Position numbers and translations under genes: made by a program
Notes under the pieces: model-generated
Databases searched by the model: none
Told to the model about the DNA's origin: nothing
Seen by the model: the letters and a program-made list of their open reading frames with translations, nothing else
Source of the DNA: Dillenia suffruticosa
Lineage: Eukaryota; Streptophyta; Magnoliopsida; Dilleniales; Dilleniaceae
Direction of reading: 5' to 3'
DNA: 64,000 nt
Assembly: GCA_033439265.1 (NCBI GenBank)
Contig: JAVTVX010000010.1
Coordinates: forward strand, 21,751,056 to 21,815,055
Shown: in pieces, positions 24,691-34,613 of the stretch
Layout of the letters: each line of letters starts with the position of its first letter
How positions within the stretch are numbered: the stretch's first letter is position 1

Positions 24691-26447
24691 CACAATGTCG
24701 AATGAATTCTCAGTCAGTGATGTGATGGATGAGTATTTCTCAAAATAATGTTATAAGGAAAATCACACGTTTATGTTATTCTATTACTATTAGTTTTTAT
24801 TAGTAAAAGAACCATGTTAATGGTATTAGAAATTAAGGAAAATCAAGAAGTGTATATTAGCTTTTATTATTATCGAGTAATTTTATTAAAAAAAATTCAT
24901 ATTTATCTTATTTTATCATCATTAGTTTCTCTTAATATCTTATATTTAACTATATTACTTATATTACTTTAAATAAAATCTCGAATTTTAATTTTGCATA
25001 TAATAAATGAGATGTCGAAAAACTTTTGCTTATTAAGTTTCAATCCATTTTGAACTAGATTAAAACGAGTTTAACGTGATTATCGAATATCAATAATTTA
25101 TAAATTATATATATTCTCTTATTGCCATTAATTTCATTAGAAATTTTTGTTCGAGCACTCAGTTTTAGCATCATAGTAATAATATTAGAACTTTGTTGGA
25201 TAGAGACGGGTTTGTAGAAGTGACTCCTGTGTCGAGCGATGAGTGGAGAATCAATATATGGGCTTTGTGACTAAATTTGGAGTTCAAAAAACCAAAGCTA
25301 TGATTCCATGGGAAGCCTCTCCTCAGGATATGGGCAGATTTTTGCTTAGGGATTGTACGGATATTCTGTCAGATATTAGATAGACATCAGCTCTACCTTC
25401 TCTTATGTTAAAAAAAAGTAATATATTAATAACTTGCAAGAAAATACAAAATATTGAAGGATTTTAAATTTAGTAAATATCCGAAATCAAATATTAAAAA
25501 CGTGTTAGTGTGGAATGAGCTTATCGAGTTGTAAGCAGTCTAGTCTATTCCTTAGGTAATTTTGTTGAGGAAATTCACATTTATGTTATATTATTATTAT
25601 TACTATTTTTTACTAACAAAACAAATATATTAATATCTTGGGCAAAAAAAAAAAAAAAAAATTTAATGATTCGCATATAGGAAAATTCCAAAATAAAAAA
25701 CTAAAACCTTGTCGAGCTACCTCCTAAAAGAGCAAGATTTGAATACCAAAATTACATTAATCTCCCGATAAATATGTGAGTGCATGCCCTCACCCTCGAG
25801 ATAAGGTTTAAGTGGGGAGGAGGATGAGGCTGATTTCATTTCCAATTTCTTACCTTTTTAGGTTAAAAGGTAGTCTTGCCACTAGTAAATTCTTTTAAAA
25901 AAAAGTATAAAATTGTTCTCTATAGATCAAATATAAAATATGCTTTTCAATTCTTTTATGTAAAGATTTTTACTGAATTATAGAAATATGTAAAATTAAT
26001 GGTTCTATCTGTAGTTCAATCATCTTCCTCGTTAAAATAACAAAAAATAAAAATATATTTATTTATGTCATCTTTAGAAAAACAACCATTTTTCTCCAAA
26101 TTACTCTCTCTCTCTCTCTCTCTCTCTCTTCCCCCAAGCCCCCCATGATGATCTTTTCTTGTTCACAATCTGGGTTTGTTCGATTTTCCATCAAAAACCA
26201 GCGAAAATCCAAAATGGAATGTTGCAAATTTTGTACAATCTGGGTTTATTATTTCAAAGTTTCCCACATCGAAACACTCAATATCATTGTGGAATATGTA
26301 TAATTGATAAAATTACGTACGTTATTTTAAATTTTTTGATGAGTAGTCAAGCAAATAGATTTTTTTTTTCTTTTTCCATGGAATGAAGTATGAAGAAGTG
26401 AGTGGTTACTACTTATTAGGTATTTTTCTTTTTCTTTTTTAATTCGA
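24691..26447. other. Intergenic upstream of alpha-CA copy 2
   Basis: AT-rich, with a CT microsatellite at 26104-26130. Several blocks around 24765-24960 and 25560-25640 share 'aaattcacattta/tgttatattattattattac' wording, suggesting an internal duplication. No gene was recognised. Confidence 0.45.
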
Positions 26448-26650
26448 TTGCAATATATTTAAATATATAAAATCAATAACTCTTCTACTAGCGAAGATGA
26501 AAAGTTGGGAGGGTGAATTATTTGGTCCAACATTTTAGCATGGCGGCAGTACCTGATATCATTATTGTGAGGTTATTTATTATAGTACAGAGGATTTTAC
26601 CATCCGAGAAGGGAAAAATAAATGCTGAAATTTATTTTGTGGTACTAAAC
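26448..26650. repeat. Upstream block B of the carbonic anhydrase duplication
   Basis: Counterpart of 20508-20720 (landmarks given there). It ends close to the putative CACTA terminus at 26698, so the transposon appears to sit inside the duplicated array. Confidence 0.7.
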
Positions 26651-26719
26651 AAATGTGTATCGGAACTTTCAACTGATTTCAAATCTAGCTTTACTTTCAC
26701 AGTAAAAAAAAACTTGTAT

Positions 26720-27480
26720 TTAATCATAAATTTTACGACGAAAATTTAAGAAATATTCGTCGCTAAATTATTTAACGATCAATTTTTCGACAAAACAGAA
26801 TTTGTTGCTAATAACTCGTCACAAAATTTTACGAAAAAAAATATGATATTTGTCGCCAATTAGCGACAGATTATAGTTCGTCGCAAAATTCGTCGCAAAC
26901 ATTAGCAATCAAAACTTTTTAATTGCAATTTTCCAACAAAATTTGCGACGAAAAATTTCGTCGGAAAAATTTCCAACAATAAAATATTTGTTGCAAAAAT
27001 TGTTGCACAAATTAACAACCAATATTTTTTTGTTGCAATTTTCCGACCAATTTTGCGACAAAAGAGTATGTTTAAAAATTCTCTGTCGGAAAATTCGTCG
27101 GATAAATTAGCATCAAAAAATTTTTGTTGCAATTTTGCAACCAACACAACGACGAATATTTTTTGTCACAAATTAGCGACAAATTTTGTCGTTACAAATT
27201 TCCAACAATAGTTTTTTTGTTGTTAATATTTGCAATAAAATCTGCGACGAAATTATTTTCGTCGCAATTTGCAACAAAATTTATTTGTGATATAATTTGT
27301 CGCAATTTTGCGACAAAATCGGCGACGACTTTTGCGACGAATTTTGCAACGAAATCTTAAAAATTCAGCAACAAATTTTACAACGAATGTCAAAATCAGC
27401 GACGAATGTAGAAAATTTGCGACAACAAAATTTAATTTGTTTAATATTTGCACCAAATTTCCATATATATCATATTCTTC
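26720..27480. repeat. CACTA subterminal repeat region
   Basis: Dozens of short copies of GCGACGAA / TTCGTCGC and TTGTTGCAA / TTGCAACAA in both orientations. Such clustered direct and inverted motifs are the usual binding sites of CACTA TnpA-type proteins near element ends. The motif GCGACGAA also occurs in the short element at 60378-60724. Confidence 0.8.
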
Positions 27481-27770
27481 CTTGATAGTCTCAACCAACC
27501 AGTTTATGAACTAAACCACCAACATCATCATCAACAAATCATCCAGGGTACCATCGAACAGTCAAGAATACGAAATTTATGCAGTCTCTACTCATTCAAA
27601 TAACTGACCATCTAATAGTATGAATGAAATAATAATTATAAAAACACTATCATCGTCATGAAATAATATTAAACAGTACTAAATAAGTTACAGAATATCG
27701 AATTTGTAGAAGTATAAATGAAATTCTAGTGAGAAATCTAATTAAATATAAACGTGAAATAAAAATTGTT

Positions 27771-28334
27771 TCAAGAAACATTATCATCATTATCGTCACC
27801 ATCACCATTACCGTCACCGCCACCATCACTATCACCATCACCATCACCATCACCATCACCAAATATGTCATAATCATCATCACCATCATTTGGAGGAGAT
27901 AGAAAAGGGGGAATCGAACTTGAAGCGGAGACTAGCTGAAGATGCTGCATTATAAGCCTCTGTTGTGCGCGAAACTCTTCAAATTCATTGTCTCTTCGCT
28001 CTTGATCAATGCGCATGGCTTGAAGTTCATTGTCTCTTCGCTGCTGTTCTACGCGCATGACTTGAAGTTTATTGTCTTTTTGTGCTAACAGCTCCTTCAT
28101 GTGGCTCAGCTCTTGGTTCATTTGCATTAATTCTGCTTTTACTGGTGTCAGATCGGAAGAACTTAGACCACTGAGTCTGCAAGTTCTGCTCAACGAGTCC
28201 ATCCCAAGTACTCTTCCCTTCTTTGCTCCACCAGTTGCCTCGAGTCATAAAGCCATATCATTAACAGATGGCTCAGACGTTGCAACATCATCACTACCAC
28301 TGGAATTTTTAAGTAGAAGCTGGTCATATTTCTC
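27771..28334 (-). pseudogene. CACTA Ptta/En/Spm-type second ORF, last exon
   Basis: After the acceptor TATTGTAG (28335) the frame reads EKYDQLLLKNSSG, then VNDMAL, an in-frame TGA (28245-28247), and LEATGGAKKGRVLGM. The last part matches the GG..KKGRV(Y/F)G block of plant transposase ORFs. It continues with a coiled-coil-like QRRDNELQAMR / QERRDNEFEEFR repeat and a C-terminal tail of alternating Asp and Gly (GDGDGDGDSD). The stop replaces a sense codon just before the conserved block. Confidence 0.75.
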
Positions 28335-28976
28335 CTACAATATCATATAAGAAATTAGAAGAAAAATAAAATAACAATATACTAAAATATCCAACGAAAG
28401 AAATAGAAGTGTCAATTAACAGTTGAACAATGTAATAAAAAATCTAACAAATAAAGTCAGAATACAAAATTGTATTTCTCATTAAGCGATTGACAGTAAG
28501 CAATAAGACACAAAAATTATCTTTGTCAATCAAATATTATAAATTTAATACACTTATGGAATTCAAATTACACATACTTATATTTATATATTTAGTTGCT
28601 TAATCAATTAAAATGATATTTAGATAATGAGGAGTGTTGTAATTGAAATTAAAATTCAACTACTATTACGAGTTTGAAACTTTAACAGATCGAATAAAGG
28701 AAAAAAATTATACTATACGTGATATAATGAACCAACCATTTGGAATTGACGTAACAAATTTGATATTATGTATTTTCTAATTTTATTTTATAATGAAATA
28801 TATATATATATATATGAATTTGAAATGAAAAGTTCAATTTAAGTATTTGAGAAATTATTGGAATAGACAAATCTATTAAATTCTTATTATAATGTTGTGA
28901 TGATAAATTGAGCATAATACTTTCAAATAAAAGTTTTTATAAAACAATTTAAAATTTTAAAATTACATACCATAAC

Positions 28977-29429
28977 CGTTCTAGCTCTCTCCCCACTCCA
29001 GGTCTTGTCTTTTTTCTAAAAAGTCCGTGCGAAAATCTCTCTAAATGATGGCGGTGATCCCATTTTCTTGGTCTAAAAACAAAACACCGTTAGATGAATT
29101 AATGAAAAAATAAATGAATTAAATTCAAAAAAATATTAATTGAACCAAATTACCATTCTAAGTCTATGCTCATCAATATTGATTGAGCCTCTCGCATAAG
29201 TAGCAGATGATTCCCCAGAATTATAAGCTCGATTTATTTTATTTTGCTCACTCCTCCGTCGGCTCTCATCGGAATCCCAGAAATTTAAAATGTTGAGCCA
29301 ATTTTCTTCGGTGATGCAGTGTGGCTTCTTTCGGCTCTTTTTTGCATGATTTAGTACACCTCGGATGTGATGACCGTATTTTTTTTTAAATATTCTTCTT
29401 ATTTCAAGCTCTTTGATCTTTGGTCTCAT
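28977..29429 (-). pseudogene. CACTA Ptta/En/Spm-type second ORF, central exons
   Basis: Exon 29154-29429 encodes FKKKYGHHIRG, ENWLNILNFWDSDE and NKINRAYNSGESSATYARGS, the core of the plant transposase (Ptta/En/Spm) family. It ends ATG/GTAATT and joins 28977-29072 (acceptor TTTTTAG), which reads TKKMGSPPSFREIFRTDF. A one-base shift then separates it from KKDKTWSGERARTV. This is the same decayed gene as at 27771-28334. Confidence 0.75.
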
Positions 29430-29559
29430 CCCAATTGAACTTTCGCGAAAAAAAAAACAATTTGTTATATTTAAATTATATACTGAATTTTATATTTAAA
29501 TTTAGAGGTCTCATTTACCTTGAATTTGTTATATTTAAATTATATACTGAATTTTATAT

Positions 29560-30213
29560 ACTGAATTTTTTTAAAATGTTGATATGCCATGTCTTCCCAA
29601 CGTTCCTCAATTTTCTTTCGTGCTTTCGTTTTACAAACAGCCCACCAATCAATTTTGTCACGTTTCAAACTAGGATATGAAGCATAATACACTTGAATCG
29701 CTTGTTGTGCCAATACGAATGGTTCATATCTTTTATAAAATTTTTTATGATTTATATCAACCAATTTAAACTTTGAATGCACATTCATCCCTTTTACGGG
29801 GTCAAACTATTGGCACATAAATAAAACGATTCGCAACTCTGCTCCAGTGTACTCAACCTCTATAATTTCATCCAACAAACCATAAAACTCATCTTTTACA
29901 CCTCCATCGTTGGATGACTGAACACAAACACCACTATTCATATTAGCTTTTCCGGTTCTATATTCTTGAGTGTGAAAATTATACCCGTTTATAAAATACG
30001 ATGGCCAAGTTCGCACCGTTGAATTTGGACCCCATGACAGATTAAGTAACAATTCTTGTTCAACTTGATCTTGATTACATTGAACCTGAAATAAAATAAA
30101 TGTGTTATTTTTTTAATAATCAAATAGATATAAAATTTAAAATTCATAAAACTAACATATGTTTTGAACCATGCTACAAAATTTTCATCGCACACACGAT
30201 TGAACTCATGCAT
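29560..30213 (-). pseudogene. CACTA TNP2-like ORF, DUF4216 region
   Basis: Exon 29560-30088 (acceptor TTTATTTCAG) reads NLSWGPNSTVRTWPSYFING, YNFHTQEYRTGKANMNSGV, VEYTGAELRIVLF, then an in-frame TAG at about 29807, FDPVKGMNVHSKFKLVDINH and PFVLAQQAIQVYYASYPSLK, the DUF4216 core and its usual tail. An upstream piece at 30155-30213 reads MHEFNRVCDENFVAWF. The TAG falls where the family has a Trp or Glu before FDP. Confidence 0.78.
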
Positions 30214-30339
30214 CGATAGTTCAGACCGTGAATGTTGAAAAATCCTACGATTAAAGAAAACGATTTATGTCAACAATTTTATCAAAAAAAAGAATACATT
30301 TTTTATATTTGAGAAAAAAGGATTTACTCGAATTATGGC

Positions 30340-31165
30340 GTAACTTCTGGACAGTTCAGTAAAATATATGTATGGGCTGCCTGCCATTCTTTCGCAGTTA
30401 AATATCTAACCTTACATGACCCACTTGGTCGACCGAGATAATTGAAAATAGAGAATGATTTTAAATTAGGATCAACAGGACCCTCATCATTTCTACCCGC
30501 GCGCCGTCTCTTACACTGGACATGAGGCTCGAAATAATATCAAGCAAAAGTTGTCACTTCCTCCGCAATGTATGCATTAACAATAGATGCTTTAACCTGT
30601 GACTTATTTTTCACTTTTCTCTTCAAATGATATAAAAATCTAATTGATATGGAATAAAAAGTGTATCAGAAAATGATATATAATAAATTTAGTACATTGA
30701 CATGCACTATAAATATTATTATGATGAGAATGTGCAAAAGTTACCTTTCAAATGGATACATCCATCGATATTGAACGGGACCTGCAACTCTGGCCTCATA
30801 AGGTAAGTGAACCAAAAGGTATTCCATGGAATCAAAAAATGATGGAGGAAAAATTCTTTCTAAATTACATAAAATGATAGGGATATCTCTCTCTAATTTC
30901 GCCATATGTGATTCCTTTAATACTGTCGAGTAAATATCATGCAGAAAAATACTTAACTCTGTAATGACGGCCCATACAAAATCTGGTAATAGTTCCTTAA
31001 AAGTAATCGGAATCAATCTTTCCATAAATATGTGACAATCATGACTTTTCAAACCAATCAACTTGCATTCTTTCATATCGACACATCTCCCAAGATTTAA
31101 GGCATAACCATAAGGAAATTTAAGGGATTTCAACCATTCACAAACTTTCCGTCCCTGATCCTTAT
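30340..31165 (-). pseudogene. CACTA TNP2-like ORF, DUF4218 region
   Basis: Exon 30741-31165 reads KDQGRKVCEWLKSLKFPYGY, GLKSHDCHIFMERLIPITFK and IPIILCNLERIFPPSFFDSM, then PYEARVAGPVQYRWMYPFER, the signature of DUF4218 in CACTA TNP2 proteins. It ends at a good donor, GAAAG/GTAACT. The following piece (about 30340-30560) reads NLKSFSIFNYLGRPSG and VRYLTAKEWQAAHTYILLNC. The N-terminal transposase domain is absent because the sequence upstream of 31165 is carbonic anhydrase. Confidence 0.82.
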
Positions 31166-31300
31166 TTATTGTCAATAATGGTCCAAGCCACAATTTTAGT
31201 GCCGGGAGGGCTTGTAAGAGACCATTGTGAAAAAAAGAAAAAAAAACACAAAAAACCGAGAGAAAGAGAGAGAGTTGCTGTGTTTCCAAAAAAATGTAAA
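31166..31300 (-). pseudogene. Alpha-carbonic anhydrase copy 3, exon 5 and intron 4 scrap
   Basis: On the minus strand 31166-31222 reads SLTSPPGTKIVAWTIIDN, the counterpart of [19 protein letters not shown] in copy 2; the conserved Cys is Gly here. The flanking 31223-31300 has a GA run followed by 'agttgctgtgt', as in copy 2 intron 4. The 5' half of exon 5 is deleted and the 3' side is replaced by CACTA sequence. Confidence 0.8.
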
Positions 31301-32726
31301 ACGATGGGTTTTCAAGAAAATAGTTTAATGATCACAATCATTCTTTTCCAATTCAATAATCTTGAATTCAAATTTCGATATAAAACGATAAAATGCTAAA
31401 TCTTTTAATCAATTATCATGGTTTGAAATTTAAGAATAAAAAATGTTATGTCAGGAAAGTCATCCTCTAATAAAATTTTTACTCAAATCAAATTAATTAA
31501 AATATAATTTTAAATACAATTGATAAATAAAAAAAAATGTAAAATGATTAATATGAAGCACAACATCGACAGCCATGTAAAATTGGACTGAGCTCATTCA
31601 AGGGAAGACAGGGACCGAAAAAGTTCCAAAGAAAATTGTGTTCTTCGTTTCGGCCCTGGGGAATTGTTAAATTGGACTATATGCCCATTAGGAGGTTGGA
31701 TGGACCGGAATTATTTTCGTAGCCCCGCAAGATTTAACCCGGATCACGAAATTACAAAGGGTTGTGATCGCTAAATTATCTCCGCCGACCGTGCAAGATT
31801 TTGAGCATGCTAAGTGTCAATTGCAGTTTTAATAGAACAATGCTGCATCATTAAAGGAATACTTATGAGCTATATTAAATAAGATTACCACGTCGTATTT
31901 ATATTATTTTAAAGAAAAAATATTCAATAAGTCAAAATTAATTTTGTTGTAGATATGAGTACTGTGAAGCCCAGGCGTCGACAGCAGGATTCCAACCTGC
32001 GACTGATATGATGTCTATCTACTCTCTGTTTAGACAAAAGAATGCAAGGTAAGAATCGGCAAATCACAATCCGACAACATATATGGAGTTATTGGGCCAT
32101 GACCACGAATACGTCTTCTACAAATTTTTTGAAGTCTTATCTTTTTTGTTTTCAGAAAAAAAAAAACAATAATAACGACAATTTTCACATAAGTGCACGT
32201 GTGGACAAACATTTAATGGAAATAGTAGTTCATATCTAGTGTCTGAGTGTATATACATACTGCTTGCAAACATATAATTTTCAATATAATATAAACTAAA
32301 AATTATTGATTTAGGGCAATGGATCTCTGAACACCATTAATAGGAGGAATTCACCAAATGTTTAAGCTAAAAACAACTTCGTCACTGAGTACTAAGTAGC
32401 TATCGAAAAACTTCCGTAGGTGATTAGAAGAACAACTCTCCATGGTAAACCATGAATCGCAGGGATTGACATCACAATGCAATGCAACAGAACATAGCAT
32501 TATGGCTGATTTGACCTGTAAATCTAGGTGATGCCACTAATAAGGTGGAGTTTTCCTGTTTGTGGTTGTCGTGGACAAAAGTCTTTCTCTCAACCCCATC
32601 ATTTAATTGGTTTTAAAAATTCATTTTAATGCAATATTATGAGCACCCCACTTTATTTTGCCTCATTTGGTGGATACCTCATCACCAAAATTCTATTTGT
32701 TACATCCAGTAAGGCATCCTCTCTCC
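31301..32726. other. Intergenic
   Basis: No gene was recognised. At 31970-32010 the minus strand contains a GCAGG-TTGGAAT-CCTGC hairpin that resembles a tRNA T-arm, but no tRNA cloverleaf surrounds it. Confidence 0.5.
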
Positions 32727-32730
32727 CACA

Positions 32731-32739
32731 TTATAAATA
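32731..32739 (+). promoter_or_regulatory. TATA box of the small peptide gene
   Basis: TTATAAATA lies 89-97 bp upstream of the ATG at 32828. Confidence 0.7.
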
Positions 32740-32827
32740 CCATATCCACCCTTCATCAAATCACAAACCAAATAGGGAAAGCATAGTTTTCGTCACTTTG
32801 AACTCTCTCACAATTTTAGGATTGAGA

Positions 32828-33076
32828 ATGAGGTTCCTAGTAATTGCACTAGTTATGATACTGGTGGCAAGCTCATGCTTAGCCTTAAAGAGGGATAAAT
32901 TAAGGGCGGAAATGCACGGACAAGTGCATCGTGGGCTAGTAGAGGAGGATGCGAAGGGCCAGTCTGCGTACTCCGGATCAGGAACCATCAACAATCACCA
33001 TTTCATTCCTAGGCAAGATTTTCACAACCATGGTGGTGATGGCAGCAGCGATACAGGCAGTGGTGGCAGCGGCTAA
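32828..33076 (+). CDS. Small secreted peptide precursor with C-terminal NNHHFIPRQDF motif
   Basis: 82 codons. It begins MRFLVIALVMILVASSCLAL, a clear signal peptide, followed by a basic and acidic variable middle and a C-terminal segment INNHHFIPRQDFHNHGG, then a Gly/Ser tail ending GSGGSG. This layout (signal peptide, variable propeptide, compact conserved-looking C-terminus) is that of plant post-translationally processed signalling peptides. I cannot assign it to CLE, RGF/GLV, CEP, IDA, PIP or CIF by motif. The longer frame opening at 32639 is rejected as the start because the TATA box lies inside it and the signal peptide follows the ATG at 32828. The gene has its own TATA box and a downstream AATAAA. 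Function is unknown. Confidence 0.75.
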   Translation: MRFLVIALVMILVASSCLALKRDKLRAEMHGQVHRGLVEEDAKGQSAYSGSGTINNHHFIPRQDFHNHGGDGSSDTGSGGSG

Positions 33077-33273
33077 ATCGAGAGAGGGAGGGAGTGAGAT
33101 GCCGGGTTTATGTGGGGGTTTATGTGTGTGTACAGTGTATGATGTTTGTGCTTCTGTATGCGAGACACTATGTAACAGTGTATGATGTTGTAAGCTTATC
33201 TATTTCAAATACTTACAACTTTGGTGGTCTGGTGTATTATGTTTTGCCTTCTTTGTGTTCCGTCTCTGAGAAA

Positions 33274-33279
33274 AATAAA
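33274..33279 (+). terminator. Polyadenylation signal of the small peptide gene
   Basis: AATAAA about 200 bp after the stop codon. It is preceded by two copies of acagtgtatgatgtt (about 33130 and 33176), which are TGTA-rich like plant far-upstream elements. Confidence 0.6.
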
Positions 33280-33289
33280 ATCTAGAATT

Positions 33290-34613
33290 CATGTGGACAC
33301 TTCATTAATGCACTGCATCATTAGCATGGCAGTTGGGCTCTGACGACAAGGCCCATGCCCGGCATGCAAAATATGGGCATGGTCTCGTGAAGGATTTTTT
33401 TTGTTTGGTGAAAACAAGGAGAAGGTAAAAGTAAGACGGTAGAGAAGTAGACGATAAATGAAGGATTTTATTTATTTATTTATTATTTTGATTTATTGGT
33501 TTATTTATTTTGATTTATTTTTTATTCTTTTATCTTTTTATTTATTTATTTTTTCTTTTTAATTATCTCATATTTGTTTTTCAAATAATCGAGTCTAAAT
33601 TATTGAAATTAAAGCTTTATTGTTGTAGGGTAAAAACTGCAAAGGCATTTTTAGTTTTGTTTCCCAAGTTTCCCTCCACCTACGACGATAGGAAATTTGC
33701 CCAATCAGGGTAACTGCGATGGTAGAGCTTTTAGGCTTCAATTTTTTCTTTAACCAGCAAAAATGCAATTCGAATACAGAATCACAAACGTCATATACAT
33801 AATTAAAGATTACTTGCTCACGCGCGGGCACACACGTTTGCATACACTGGGAGTGTTCGGTCCACCATCGTCCGCATTTTTTAACCGTGTTCCAGTTTTC
33901 GCCTGCTCTCTCACCAACCAAACTGGAGTCTGATGGCATCAGTAAACTTCAAACTCGCTCAATGGTTATCAGCCGGTGAATCAATGAACTCCAACATCGC
34001 AAAACTGGATGCCTGGCGGAGAGTAAAATGGCAAAACGATCTCAAGCAATGCAGTGAGCCTTCCTGAACAGGAGACAATAAAAGTTCCCGTATGAAGTTT
34101 TAATGCAACTAGAAGAATCTCATCCACAAGGTGGTTGTGGCTGCTTCTTTGTGCCACACATATCAATACAACTTCCTTTTTTCTCTAACCCTTCTAGACC
34201 GGACATATGCAACTCGACTAAAGCTCGAGTGCCTGCCCGTAGTCATTTTTAAATGAAAAATCAGTTCGAAAAAATATGGCAAAGGAAGATGTGAAATTTG
34301 CAATGTCAAATCAAACGATAAAGACCCTTAATATACAAATTTTGCAGATGCACGTTCTGCACCTACCTCACCTCGTCCATCTAAAATACTTTATAAGCCT
34401 CCCAAGGCAGATCATTCCGTGATCGCAGCATTTTCGCATAAGGAATGCTTTTTGGTAGCATGCAATCCTCCTCCCCTGCAACAGCTAAAGATTGGTTGAG
34501 AGTTGTTACCCTCTGCGCATAATCAAAGTCTTAGCCTAAATGCCTGGTCTCTTTTCGGTTGCCTTCAGTAGATTTGGCTAATAGATTTCCGCTCTGAATT
34601 CCTTGCCAATAAA
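33290..34613. other. Gap between the peptide gene and the BELL gene 3' end
   Basis: A T-rich run (33460-33560) lies here. The part adjoining 34613 should hold the 3' UTR of the minus-strand homeobox gene. No other gene was recognised. Confidence 0.45.

Larger units (their letters stand above)
26698..31165 (-). mobile_element. Decayed, 5'-truncated CACTA (En/Spm) DNA transposon
   Basis: On the minus strand it carries, in order, a DUF4218 segment, a DUF4216 segment and a second gene resembling the Ptta/En/Spm plant transposase ORF, then about 780 bp of subterminal repeats. The catalytic Transposase_21 part that should precede DUF4218 is missing: the element stops at about 31165 and is joined directly to carbonic anhydrase exon 5. 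The outer terminus is uncertain; CACAGTAAAAAAAAAC at 26698 could be a mutated CACTA end. In-frame stops in both ORFs show it cannot encode its own transposase. Confidence 0.8.

Noticed and set aside
26720..27514. Overlapping frames on both strands rich in Ala-Thr-Lys or Cys-Asn
   Set aside because: They are translations of CACTA subterminal repeats.
27656..27889. Minus-strand frame of repeated Met and Val
   Set aside because: It is a shadow of the Asp/Gly tail of the CACTA second ORF read in another frame.
31975..32010. T-arm-like hairpin (GCAGG-TTGGAAT-CCTGC) suggesting a tRNA on the minus strand
   Set aside because: The upstream sequence gives no D-arm, anticodon arm or matching acceptor stem, and the loop lacks TTC.
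32639..32827. Upstream extension of the small peptide frame
   Set aside because: It contains the TATA box at 32731, and the signal peptide begins at 32828, so translation should start there.
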